A stretch of DNA of 64,000 nucleotides from the NCBI RefSeq assembly GCF_001620365.2, contig NZ_LQMT02000014.1:236521-300520 (forward strand). Direction: 5' to 3'. Both the position numbers and the translations under genes were made by a program. Source of the stretch: Amycolatopsis keratiniphila subsp. keratiniphila (GTDB lineage: Bacteria; Actinomycetota; Actinomycetes; Mycobacteriales; Pseudonocardiaceae). Under the pieces are notes generated by a model. It was not told the origin of the DNA. It worked only from the letters and a program-made list of their open reading frames with translations, and ran no database searches. Positions 23,442 through 31,887 of this stretch are shown here, in pieces; the first letter of the stretch is position 1, and every line of letters starts with the position of its first letter.

Positions 23442-23611
23442 GAAAGGACTCTCCTGGGGGTCTAGGTCGGTGGGGCGCGCCCAGCGGCCGGAGGGCACGG
23501 CTGAGCGCAGGTCACCGAAGTTAGTGAGCCGGTGCCGCTGGGCACATCGGGGATCACTCCTGGTCGTCGCTCACTCAGCCAATAGGGGATCGGTATGACA
23601 TCGTTAGGGCG

Positions 23612-23713
23612 TTAGGGGCTTAACCGAGACGCACTCGGTTGGGTTTAATGCCAACCCTCACCCGGATGGGTCAAGCCGTTCAGGTGAGTGGCCCTATTTG
23701 GTCCTTAGGGGCT
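23612..23713. promoter_or_regulatory. Divergent control region of the ini locus
   Basis: The 295-bp gap between the iniB-like and Hsp70-like genes holds a perfect inverted repeat AACCGAG-N5-CTCGGTT (23622-23640) and two copies of TTAGGGGCT (23612-23620 and 23705-23713). A GGGTT-N7-AACCC hairpin lies between. These are candidate sites for the IniR-like regulator encoded next door; assignment is inference. Confidence 0.45.
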
Positions 23714-23736
23714 GGTCAAGCGAAGGAGGATGCTCG

Positions 23737-24885
23737 TTGCCCTACGTCCTCGGCATCGATATCGCCTCGACCCGCACCACCGCCGCCACCTGCGTGAACT
23801 CCGGCGACGGCTGGGGCGTGCCCGAGCCGTCGTGGCTCGGCGCGCGCGGCCCGGCGGCGGCGTCGGCGGTGTTCCTCGACGACGACGGCTACCTGCTCAC
23901 CGGGGACGCCGCGGTCGAGGCGGGCCGGTCCGCGCCCGCCCGCCTGCTCACCGGGTTCCACGAACGGGTCGGCGACGACGTCCCCGTGATCGTCGGCGGC
24001 GAACGGTTCCCTGCCGAATCCCTCAGCGCGGTCCTCGTCGACGCGGCGGTGGATCAAGCGGCCGAACGCTTCGGTGAGAAACCGCACCACATCGTGCTCA
24101 CACACCCCGTCGGCTGGGGTTCGTTCCGCCGGGACCTGCTGCGCCGGGCCCTGGCCGAAGCCGGATTCCCCCGTGCCGCGCTGGTGGCGTCGCCCGTCGC
24201 CGCGCTGCACGCGTACCTCGCCCCGCACGGCGATGTCACCGCCGGTGTCTGCGAATTCGGCCCGGACGGCGCGGTCGTCACGATCGCCGCCGCCACCGCC
24301 GTCAACGGCTGGCAACCGATCAAAACCCTGGAAGGTGTCGACCCCGCCGAGGCCGTCGGCAAGGTCTTCGAGCTCGCGCACGGCGCCGGCGTCCCGCCCC
24401 AGTCGCTGGCGGGCATCGTGCTCTGCGGGGAGGCACCCCCGGTTCCCGGCCGGACACCGTGCCCCCTCTTCGCGTCGAGCGACCCGGTGCTGACGGTGGC
24501 GACCGGCGCGGCCAACATCGCCGCGCGACGTGACCTTCCTCAACCCGGCGGGGTGGGATCGCACGCCGTCGCGACCATCGAAACCACCCTGCTCCCCCGG
24601 GTCGACGTGTCCGAAGAGCTCACCGAGCGGCCCGAACGGCCGCCGGTGGACATCACCCCGTTCCCCTTGCCAGAACGCACCGGGGCGGCGAAACTGCTCA
24701 GCCGGCGCAAGCCCCTCGTCGCCGGAGCCGCGGTCGTGGTTCTGGCCGCGACCACCCTGTTGCTCACCCTGACCACTCGAGAAGCCACCGCCGACAAGGG
24801 TCCCGAAGCCCCTCCCACCACTTCGAGCTCGTGCGCGCCGCCCACCCCCGGTGCCACGCCGTCCACCCCCGAAGGTCGCTGTTGA
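23737..24885 (+). CDS. Hsp70-like protein with C-terminal membrane segment and degenerate nucleotide motifs
   Basis: The N-terminal actin/Hsp70 ATPase fold is recognisable from the phosphate-1 loop (LGIDIASTRTTAA), but the phosphate-2 DLGGGT motif is replaced by EFGPDGAVV and the adenosine motif by VLCGEAPPVPG, so ATP hydrolysis is doubtful. There is no Hsp70 substrate-binding domain: after about residue 330 comes one membrane segment (LVAGAAVVVLAATTLLLTL) and a short Thr/Pro-rich tail. The TTG start at 23737 sits 7 nt behind AAGGAGG; an upstream frame to 23698 is unlikely. Its stop overlaps the IniR-like start (TTGA). It is probably a membrane-anchored sensor or scaffold for the neighbouring regulator. 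Confidence 0.75.
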   Translation: MPYVLGIDIASTRTTAATCVNSGDGWGVPEPSWLGARGPAAASAVFLDDDGYLLTGDAAVEAGRSAPARLLTGFHERVGDDVPVIVGGERFPAESLSAVLVDAAVDQAAERFGEKPHHIVLTHPVGWGSFRRDLLRRALAEAGFPRAALVASPVAALHAYLAPHGDVTAGVCEFGPDGAVVTIAAATAVNGWQPIKTLEGVDPAEAVGKVFELAHGAGVPPQSLAGIVLCGEAPPVPGRTPCPLFASSDPVLTVATGAANIAARRDLPQPGGVGSHAVATIETTLLPRVDVSEELTERPERPPVDITPFPLPERTGAAKLLSRRKPLVAGAAVVVLAATTLLLTLTTREATADKGPEAPPTTSSSCAPPTPGATPSTPEGRC

Positions 24886-27233
24886 ACGCACTGCTCGACC
24901 AGCCCGGCATCATCCATCCGGGTGCCCGGCGCCTGCTCGACGAGGTGACCACCGCCCCGGAAGCCCCGGTGCGGGTCGCCGTCGTCGCCCCCGGCGGGCA
25001 CGGCAAGACCCATCTGCTCGGCCTGCTCGGACGTCGCTACGCCGACGCCGGTGTCGAAGCGTTGCTGATCGACGACGCCGACCAGCTCGACGACGACGAG
25101 CTCGCGAAGATCAAGGCGCGGACGGAGGAAACGACGGCACCCGTGGTCCTGGCCTTCCGGACAGCGGCACGCACGAAAGCGTTGCGCACCCTCGCCGATT
25201 CCTTCGGCAGGTCGGTGTCCTTGAGCGCCTTCGGCGTCGACGACGTCCGGCGGCTAGTCGAGCACGCCGGTGGCGACGCGGCCACCGCGGCGGAGGTCCA
25301 CGTCAGAACCGGTGGCGTGCCAGGACTCGTGGTGCGCGCGGTCACCGGCCGGCTCGCGGACTTCCGCGGCGAACTGGAGCAGCTGGACGACGACGTGCAC
25401 CGCTTCCTGATCGCGGCGGAAGCGGGTGCGGGCCGGAATCTCGATCTCCTCGCCGCGCTCCTGAACCGTGATCGCGAAAGTCTGACCGAAGTCTTCGACA
25501 GCGCCAGGGCGACCGGTCTCCTCGGCGAGGACGACGTCCTGTTGCCGATCGCCGCCGAGGCCATCCGGACCTGGGGTTCGCCGGGGCGACGGCTGACCGT
25601 GCTGCAGCGGCTGGTGGAACTCCAGTTGCGTGACGGGCTTCCGGTGCTGGACCTCGCCCGGTCGTTGCTGGGAACGGGAAGTTCGGGCGCGAGCGCGGCG
25701 GCGGCCTTCGAAGCGGCCGCCCGCGAGGCGATGCCCGACGACACGAAACTCGCGGCGCGGTTCTACGAGGCCGCGTCCGAGGCCGGTGGGCGCGGCGCGG
25801 CGCTCACCGTCGGCTGGGCGCACGCCGCGGCACTGGCCGGGGATCTCGACACCGCACTGCGGCTCGGGGACGGCATGCTCGGCAGCACCTCGGACACCGA
25901 CGCCCGGGCCGCGGGCGCCGAAGTGGCCGGGACGGTGCTGGCGCATCGCGGCGAACTGGCGCACAGCGCGGAGCTGTACCAATGGTCCGGGCGGGCCGAA
26001 TCGAAGGCGTTCGCCGCGATCGCGTTGCTGGGCACCGGGAAACTCGAGGCCGCCCGGGGTGTCCTGGAAACCCCCGAAGTCCCGACGTTGTTCGCCGGAG
26101 CCGTCTCGCGGATGGCACGGGCGATCACCGGCTCGGTGTCGGGCTGCGGCGCCGAAACCCTGTCCGCGTTGCTGGGCGCGGCCTCGATGCTGGAATCGGC
26201 GGGCGCGCCGGCACCGCTCCCGGACAGCCCGGCGGCCCTGGCGGCGTTGGTGGGCCTGCATTCCGGCGAACTCGCGCTGGCGGAGTCGGTGTTGAGCCGT
26301 GCGGCGAACGGCCGGATCGGCGGCGACCTGCTCGCGAAACGGCACCGGCTGCTGCTCGGCTGGGTCGCGATGACCGCGGGCGACCTCAAGACGGCCGCCG
26401 AAGCCTTGATGCCCCCGGACGGCCTCGAAGCGCGCGACGAACTCTTCGCCGCCACCCTGCACTTGGGCCTGGCGCGGCGCGCGAGCGATCTTCCCGGCCT
26501 GCAACGATCTTGGGACCGGGCGTATCAGGCGTCGATGCGGCAACAGCCGGACCTGTATTCGCTGCTGCCGCTGGGAGAACTCGCGATCGCGGCCGCGCGG
26601 GGCGGCGCGAGCGCCAAACTGGCCGGACAGCTGGAGCGGGCACACGCGGTGCTCGACGCGCTCGGCAACCCTCCACTGTGGACAGCCACGCTGCGCTGGC
26701 ACGAACTGCACGCCGCGATCACCGTCGAGGACCACACGTCGGCGGGAGAACATCTGGCCGCGTTGAACGATTTCGCGCCCTGCGGCCGTTATCCCGCGGC
26801 CCTCGCCGCCGCGGCTACCGGCTGGCTCGCGGTCTTGACCGGAAGCTTCGATCCGGAAACGATCACCGCGGCCGCGTCGGAACTGCACGAACTCGGGCTC
26901 TGCTGGGACGCCTCCCGGCTGGCCGGGCAGGCGGCGATCCGGACCTCCGACCGCAAGGCGATGGTCCAGCTGCTCGAAGCGGCCCGGCAATTCCAAGGCC
27001 GGGCACCGGAACCCGTCGCGGCCACGGGATTGAACGCCTTGAGCGAACGGGAACTGGAAGTCGCCCGCCTCGTCGTCGGCGGGCTGACGTACAAGCAGGC
27101 CGGGAGCGAACTGTTCATCTCGGCGAAGACCGTGGAACACCACATGGCGCGGATCCGGGGGAAACTCGGGGCCGGGGACCGGCGGGAACTGCTGGCGATG
27201 CTGCGGGAGTTGCTCGCGGCGGGCGAGGGTTGA
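24882..27233 (+). CDS. iniR: IniR-like ATPase/LuxR-type transcriptional regulator
   Basis: A 783-residue STAND-type regulator: a P-loop near the N-terminus (APGGHGKTHLLGLLG, about residues 36-50), an acidic Walker-B-like LLIDDADQLDDD, a long alpha-helical repeat region, and a C-terminal LuxR helix-turn-helix (LSERELEVARLVVGGLTYKQ, then KTVEHHMARIR). In M. tuberculosis IniR (Rv0339c) lies next to iniBAC and controls it in response to cell-wall stress. The same neighbourhood and architecture here support orthology. The TTG start 24882 overlaps the Hsp70-like stop by 4 nt and follows GAAGG. Confidence 0.8.
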   Translation: MNALLDQPGIIHPGARRLLDEVTTAPEAPVRVAVVAPGGHGKTHLLGLLGRRYADAGVEALLIDDADQLDDDELAKIKARTEETTAPVVLAFRTAARTKALRTLADSFGRSVSLSAFGVDDVRRLVEHAGGDAATAAEVHVRTGGVPGLVVRAVTGRLADFRGELEQLDDDVHRFLIAAEAGAGRNLDLLAALLNRDRESLTEVFDSARATGLLGEDDVLLPIAAEAIRTWGSPGRRLTVLQRLVELQLRDGLPVLDLARSLLGTGSSGASAAAAFEAAAREAMPDDTKLAARFYEAASEAGGRGAALTVGWAHAAALAGDLDTALRLGDGMLGSTSDTDARAAGAEVAGTVLAHRGELAHSAELYQWSGRAESKAFAAIALLGTGKLEAARGVLETPEVPTLFAGAVSRMARAITGSVSGCGAETLSALLGAASMLESAGAPAPLPDSPAALAALVGLHSGELALAESVLSRAANGRIGGDLLAKRHRLLLGWVAMTAGDLKTAAEALMPPDGLEARDELFAATLHLGLARRASDLPGLQRSWDRAYQASMRQQPDLYSLLPLGELAIAAARGGASAKLAGQLERAHAVLDALGNPPLWTATLRWHELHAAITVEDHTSAGEHLAALNDFAPCGRYPAALAAAATGWLAVLTGSFDPETITAAASELHELGLCWDASRLAGQAAIRTSDRKAMVQLLEAARQFQGRAPEPVAATGLNALSERELEVARLVVGGLTYKQAGSELFISAKTVEHHMARIRGKLGAGDRRELLAMLRELLAAGEG

Positions 27234-27251
27234 GGCTGGTCCGGAGCCTGG

Positions 27252-28268
27252 CTACCGGTCCGCGAGGTAGGCGTCCTCAGCGGCGTAGTCGAACATCGGC
27301 GCGAAATAATCGTGGTCGAAGCCTGCCGGGAGCCGATCGGTGGAGCCGAGCCAGTCCAGCTCGGCGGTCACGGTGGCGGCGTAGTCGCCGACCGGCCGGT
27401 AGCCCAGTCGCCCGGCCGCGGACATGTCCAGCCGGATACCCGGCAGGCGGTCCCAAGGGTGCCGGCCGAGTCCGGCGGGGGCGTGGTCGTCAAGGAGTAT
27501 TTCCTCCCACCGATGGCCGAGGTGGTTCGCGACGATTCTCGAGATGCACAGGGCGTCGGGCGCGTCCGGGTCCGCGGCGTTGAGGACACGCCTGCCCGGG
27601 TTTCCCGCGACGGTTTCGATCAGCGCGGCGATGTTCCCTGCCGCACTCGGGTGGTCGACGCCGCGGCCACCGCGGGACAGGAGAAGGACTTCGCGCCGGT
27701 CGGCCACGCGTTTGACGAACACCCATTCGCCGGGCTTGGCCGACCCCTCTCCATGGACTTTGGACGGACGCAGAACGGTGACCGGGTATCCGCTGTCGAG
27801 CAGGACACGTTCCGCCGCCACCTTGTTGGCCCCGTAGCCGTCACGAGTGCGGTAATCGACGTCGTCGCGTGGGGCCATGGTGGGCTGCGACTCGTGGATC
27901 GGCCCGTCGAAAACCGGCGCGACGGCCGAGTTCACGTGGTTGCCCGCCGCGTCGACGTACACGGCCTTGCTGGAGATCATCACCGTGGACCCCACATCGT
28001 CCAGCAGCGGCAGCAGATCACGGGCGTGTGCGGCGGTGAAGCACAGGCAGTCGACCACCAGATCCGCGCCCTCCCCGAGCGCGGCAGCGAGACTGCCGGG
28101 TTCGCCGCGGTCCCCGGCGGCGAACCGGCCACCCGCGACCGCGATGTCCTCGGGCATACGCGAGGAGTCCCGGCCGGCGACGGTCACCTCCCACCCGGCG
28201 GCCAGCAACCGGCGTGCCACGGCGCGACCGATCAGCCCGGTCCCACCAAGAACGACCGCGTGCGACAT
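27252..28268 (-). CDS. NAD(P)-dependent epimerase/dehydratase (extended SDR)
   Basis: Rossmann-fold protein with the extended-SDR nucleotide motif GGTGLIGRAVARRLL at residues 8-22. A later DGYGANKVAAERVL segment holds the catalytic Lys; the Tyr is in DGYGANK. The 338-residue length fits sugar-nucleotide or flavonoid-type reductases. It stands alone between the ini locus and a VOC protein, with no sugar-pathway neighbours, so the substrate is open. Confidence 0.8.
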   Translation of the reverse strand: MSHAVVLGGTGLIGRAVARRLLAAGWEVTVAGRDSSRMPEDIAVAGGRFAAGDRGEPGSLAAALGEGADLVVDCLCFTAAHARDLLPLLDDVGSTVMISSKAVYVDAAGNHVNSAVAPVFDGPIHESQPTMAPRDDVDYRTRDGYGANKVAAERVLLDSGYPVTVLRPSKVHGEGSAKPGEWVFVKRVADRREVLLLSRGGRGVDHPSAAGNIAALIETVAGNPGRRVLNAADPDAPDALCISRIVANHLGHRWEEILLDDHAPAGLGRHPWDRLPGIRLDMSAAGRLGYRPVGDYAATVTAELDWLGSTDRLPAGFDHDYFAPMFDYAAEDAYLADR

Positions 28269-28317
28269 CGATCAACGATAACGCCCTACGTCCGCTGAGG
28301 GTTGATAGACAGGACGG

Positions 28318-28770
28318 GTGAACGCCTTCTACCACCTGTGCTTCGTCGTCCGAGACATCGGACAGGCGACCGAGGACCTCACCCGCACCCTCGGCGTGAC
28401 CTGGAGTCCGGTCCGCGCGGGCACCCTCGGGGATTGGGACTACGAAATCGTGTTCTCGACCGACGGGCCACCGTTCTTCGAGGTGATCCAAGGACCCGCC
28501 GGCAGTCCATGGGATGCGACCGAGGGGTCCCGCTTCGACCACATCGGCTACTGGTCCAAGGACGTCATGACGGACAAACAGCGCCTGGCGGATCGAGGCG
28601 CGCCGATCGAGTTCGACTCCTGCCCCTATGGTCGCTCCTTCACCTACCACCGGCTCGACAGCATCGGAGCGCGGATCGAACTGGTCGATCTCGCGGTCCA
28701 GCCGGGATTTCGCGACACGTGGGCCAAGGACGCGGCGCCGATGCCGCCGCTCGACCTCGACGACCCGTGA
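28318..28770 (+). CDS. VOC-fold (glyoxalase-like) protein
   Basis: A 150-residue vicinal-oxygen-chelate protein with the paired beta-alpha-beta-beta-beta modules: YHLCFVVRDIGQATEDLTRTLG at the start of module one (shown in part as YHLCFVV), FFEVIQG, then FDHIGYWSKDV in module two and IELVDLA near the end. The metal-ligand positions His6/Glu and His/Glu are plausible. It starts at GTG 28318. Such proteins are often dioxygenases, isomerases or resistance proteins; the substrate is unknown. Confidence 0.75.
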   Translation: MNAFYHLCFVVRDIGQATEDLTRTLGVTWSPVRAGTLGDWDYEIVFSTDGPPFFEVIQGPAGSPWDATEGSRFDHIGYWSKDVMTDKQRLADRGAPIEFDSCPYGRSFTYHRLDSIGARIELVDLAVQPGFRDTWAKDAAPMPPLDLDDP

Positions 28771-28773
28771 CGG

Positions 28774-29540
28774 TCAGCCCAGCACTGTGCCCGAGTTCGC
28801 GGTGTTCCGGTTGCGCTTACGGGAGAACGCACCCAGGTCGGTCTCCGGGCCGGTGCGCGGGGCCCCGGAAGGTGACTTGCCCGGTCGAGCCAGCCGAAAT
28901 GCGCCTCCCACGCCGTCACCACCCCGGCGGTGGTGGAGAAGTTGAACCGGACGATCGCACTCGATGCCCTGTCCTGGCCCCGCGGGCCGATCCAGCACGA
29001 TGACCCGGTACCCCCGACCGCGCGAGCTCAAGGGCGATCGACGAACTTCGCCGATGACACCGGGGCTGCCCGCTCCGATGCTCCCGAAAAGCGTGATGCC
29101 GCTGAGCCAGGCGTAGAGGCTGAACAGGCCGCCGTAGGAGTAGCCGAAAAGGCCGTGGCCGCTCGTGGCCGTGCCGTAGTCGCGTTCGATCCGCGGGTGC
29201 AGTTCCGCGGTGAGGAAGCTCAGGAACGCGTCGGTTCGCCGGGCGGCACGAGGTCCCGGTTGCGCAGCCGGTCCCAGTGCTGTGCTTCCTCGCCCGCGTA
29301 GCCGACGCTGACTTGGATGTAGGGCTGTATCCGTTGCATGGGGTCCGCCTGGGTGACGATGAGCGGAGCCGTCTGGCCTACGGCGAAGTTGCCGTCGACC
29401 ACGTACACGGCAGGCGTTGGCGTCGTGGCGGGGTCATAACCCGGTGGTGTGGTGACCCAGACGCCGTAGTCGTTCCCACCGCTGGAGCGCGTCTCGAAGT
29501 ATTCGGTGTCGGCGAGACAGCCTTGCCACATGGTGCTCAT
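28774..29540 (-). pseudogene. Frameshifted secreted-type esterase/hydrolase remnant
   Basis: Starts intact at 29540 (MSTMWQGCLADTEYF, VWVTTPPGYDP, PAVYVVDGNF), typical of the putative esterase (Fes/IroE/S-formylglutathione-hydrolase-like) alpha/beta fold, but stops at 29220. From about 29235 another frame continues the family (ELHPRIERDYGTA, then the nucleophile GYSYG in GHGLFGYSYGGLFSLYAWL) until about 29040. After that the sequence no longer resembles the family, though the frame stays open to 28774. One missing base near 29232 explains the break. Its ATG overlaps the amidohydrolase stop, so it was the second gene of that operon. Confidence 0.7.
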
Positions 29541-30763
29541 CGAAGGTCCTTCATGATTCGGCCGGCCTTGAGAACGAGGACGGCATTGGCGGGATCAGCG
29601 AACAGCTCCGGGTCTTCGACCGGGTTGCCGTTCCACAACACGAGGTCTGCCTGCGCGCCGGGAGCGATGACACCGACCTGGCCGGACAGGCCGAGGATCT
29701 CGGCGTTGGTCTTGGTGGCCGCCACGAGGGCTTCCATCGGTGTTTCGAGCTTCGCGCGCAGCCTGAGCTCCTCGCCGCGGCGGTGCTGCACCGGACCGAT
29801 GAGGTCGGAACCCAGCCCGATCCGTACGCCGGCCTCCTTGGCGACGGCGAGCGCCTCGGTCATCCGCTCGCGGACACCCAGCACCCGATCGCGGGTCGAT
29901 TCGTCGAGGCCGGCTCCGGCGGTGTCGTGCAGCAGTTGCTCGACGACGGCGAACGTGGGCACGAGGGCGACCTCGCGACCGGCCATCAGGGTGGCCGTGG
30001 ACTCGTCGAGGTCGGTGCCGTGCTCGACGCAGCGCACCCCGGCCTCGACCGCGTTCCGGATGCCGTCGTTGTTGTGGGCGTGGACCGTCACATAGGTGCC
30101 CCGGGCCACTGCTTCCTGGACGGCGACGGCGATCTCCTCGACGGTGAACTGGGTGTCGGTCAGCCGGTCGTGCGCCCCGACCACGCCGCCGGTCACGCAG
30201 AGCTTCAGGAAGGAGGCTCCTCGGCGGAAGGCCTCGCGCACGTTGTGCCGCAGCTCGTCCGCGTTGCCCGACATCATGGACAGGGCGCACAGACCCGGAA
30301 CGTGATGGCTGCTCCACAGCTCGGTCGGTTCCCACTCGGCCCCGTAGTAGCCGTGTCCACCGATCTGGCACTGAACCGGCCCGCAGGACAGGACGCGGGG
30401 TCCTCGGACCTTGCCCTTGGCGATCGTGGTGACGACACCGCCGTCGATCCCGCCGGTGTCCCGGACGGTGGTGAAGCCTGCATCAAGCGCCGCGCCCGCC
30501 GTGGCGAAGATGTCCGCCGCGAGCTCGGCGGCGCTCAGTCGGAACGAGAACTGCGGCTGGATCGGGCTCGACAGGCCCAAGTGGACGTGAGCGTCGATCA
30601 GGCCGGGCGTCATCGTCAGACCATCGGCCTCCAGGCGCTCGCCGTGTGCGGCGAAGGCGCCGACCTGCGTGATTCGCCCGTCTTCGATACCGACGTCGAC
30701 GTCGGCCGGGTCGCGACCCGATCCGTCGACGACCGTCGCGCCGACCACTTGAACACGTCCCAC
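29537..30763 (-). CDS. Metal-dependent amidohydrolase
   Basis: A cytoplasmic TIM-barrel hydrolase of 408 residues, of the imidazolonepropionase/Xaa-Pro dipeptidase-like group. Metal ligands are visible as DAHVHLG (HxH, about 57-63), the SFLKLCVTGG Lys region, VHAHNNDG, CVEHGTDLD and GLGSDLIG (final Asp). The C-terminal half-barrel cap (PGAQADLVLWNGNP) is complete. It is the first gene of a two-gene operon with the broken esterase, and is divergent from a TetR gene with a palindromic operator between them. It probably degrades a cyclic amide or peptide-like compound sensed by that TetR protein. Confidence 0.85.
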   Translation of the reverse strand: MGRVQVVGATVVDGSGRDPADVDVGIEDGRITQVGAFAAHGERLEADGLTMTPGLIDAHVHLGLSSPIQPQFSFRLSAAELAADIFATAGAALDAGFTTVRDTGGIDGGVVTTIAKGKVRGPRVLSCGPVQCQIGGHGYYGAEWEPTELWSSHHVPGLCALSMMSGNADELRHNVREAFRRGASFLKLCVTGGVVGAHDRLTDTQFTVEEIAVAVQEAVARGTYVTVHAHNNDGIRNAVEAGVRCVEHGTDLDESTATLMAGREVALVPTFAVVEQLLHDTAGAGLDESTRDRVLGVRERMTEALAVAKEAGVRIGLGSDLIGPVQHRRGEELRLRAKLETPMEALVAATKTNAEILGLSGQVGVIAPGAQADLVLWNGNPVEDPELFADPANAVLVLKAGRIMKDLR

Positions 30764-30822
30764 GAGTCGTTCCCTCCGCCGGCGTGACTGCGATCATGTG
30801 CAAGCGACGGCGCCGCCGTCTC

Positions 30823-30837
30823 TTATCCAATGGATAA
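30823..30837. promoter_or_regulatory. Palindromic operator between the TetR and amidohydrolase genes
   Basis: TTATCCA-A-TGGATAA is a perfect 7-1-7 palindrome ending 3 bp before the TetR start and 60 bp from the amidohydrolase start. It is well placed for autorepression and for control of the divergent operon. Confidence 0.7.
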
Positions 30838-30840
30838 ACT

Positions 30841-31449
30841 GTGGGAGTGATCCTGTCAAGCAAGGAACGCAAGGGCGACGCACGCGAGCGTCTCCTGGCT
30901 CGGCTTCTCGACGCCTTCGATGAGGACCTGCCCGCCCCGGAGGTGTCGCTCCGTGAGATCGCCGCCAGGGCCGGGACCAACCATGCCCACCTGCGATACC
31001 ACTTCGGGTCACTCCCGGGCGTGTTGGCGGCCATGCTCAAGGCGCAGCGCACCCGAGACAACGAGGTGCTTTTCGAGACCGCCCAGCAGGGCACCTTCGA
31101 CGACTTCGTCGTGGCGATCTGGCGGGCGTACACCAGCCCAGAGCAGTTGTCCCGCGTCCGCGGCTTCTTTCACGTCGTCGGTCTGGCCGCGTACGGCCCA
31201 GAGGACTTTCGTGAGTTCATCGACTCGCTCGACGACCTGACCAAGATGCTGGCCTCGCTCGCGGAACGCGAAGGGCTTGAGGCCGAGGAAGCGCTGACGT
31301 TGGCCACCGTCACCATTGCCGCGATGCGTGGCCTGCTCCTCCAGGAGGTCCTGACCCCGGCGGGCCACTCGGAGGCCGCGGTCGCTTTGATCCTGCGCAT
31401 GCACAAGGGCGGATCCGTTCCACGGACGCGCACTGGGCAAGTGCAGTGA
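30841..31449 (+). CDS. TetR-family regulator
   Basis: A 202-residue regulator with an N-terminal TetR helix-turn-helix (VSLREIAARAGTNHAHLRYHFG, in parts SLREIAARAG and HLRYHFGS) and a helical ligand domain. The start is GTG 30841, directly after the operator, so the message is probably leaderless. Its stop overlaps the start of the next gene by 4 nt. Confidence 0.85.
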   Translation: MGVILSSKERKGDARERLLARLLDAFDEDLPAPEVSLREIAARAGTNHAHLRYHFGSLPGVLAAMLKAQRTRDNEVLFETAQQGTFDDFVVAIWRAYTSPEQLSRVRGFFHVVGLAAYGPEDFREFIDSLDDLTKMLASLAEREGLEAEEALTLATVTIAAMRGLLLQEVLTPAGHSEAAVALILRMHKGGSVPRTRTGQVQ

Positions 31450-31841
31450 CCGACTTTCCGGCGGACGTGGAGACGCACTACCGACGCCTGGCAGCACGAC
31501 GGCACTGGCCGGCGGAGACCGAAGCCGCGTTCCGGGCGAGCGTCGCGAGGTACCGGATGTTGGACGAAAGCTCCGAGCCTCGCCGCTACTACGAGTACGT
31601 GGATCACGAAGGCTTGGTCGACGAAGGAGCCCGCTGGCTGTGGGAGGCGATCGTGGTCGACCACGAGACGGTGGCCATCAAGCAGATCGAGCAGGATTCG
31701 TCCGGGGCCGTTCGCCGCTACTGGTGGCGGAACATCGAGGATGACGCCGGCGGACTCACCGACCAGGCACTCGACTCCGGCCTCACCCCTGTTTCCCGAG
31801 CCGCGTTCTACGCGCTCTGGGACAGCGCCGCCGGCGAGTGA
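31446..31841 (+). CDS. Hypothetical protein coupled to the TetR gene
   Basis: A 131-residue soluble acidic protein rich in Arg, Glu and Trp, with no signal peptide or membrane segment. GTG 31446 overlaps the TetR stop. I do not recognise the family. Repeated aromatic/charged words (RRYYEYVDHEG, RRYWWRNIED) suggest a compact alpha/beta domain. Confidence 0.6.
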   Translation: MTDFPADVETHYRRLAARRHWPAETEAAFRASVARYRMLDESSEPRRYYEYVDHEGLVDEGARWLWEAIVVDHETVAIKQIEQDSSGAVRRYWWRNIEDDAGGLTDQALDSGLTPVSRAAFYALWDSAAGE

Positions 31842-31887
31842 ACACCCCGTGGCCGGGAGCGGGACGCGCTCCCGGCCACCGATCCGC

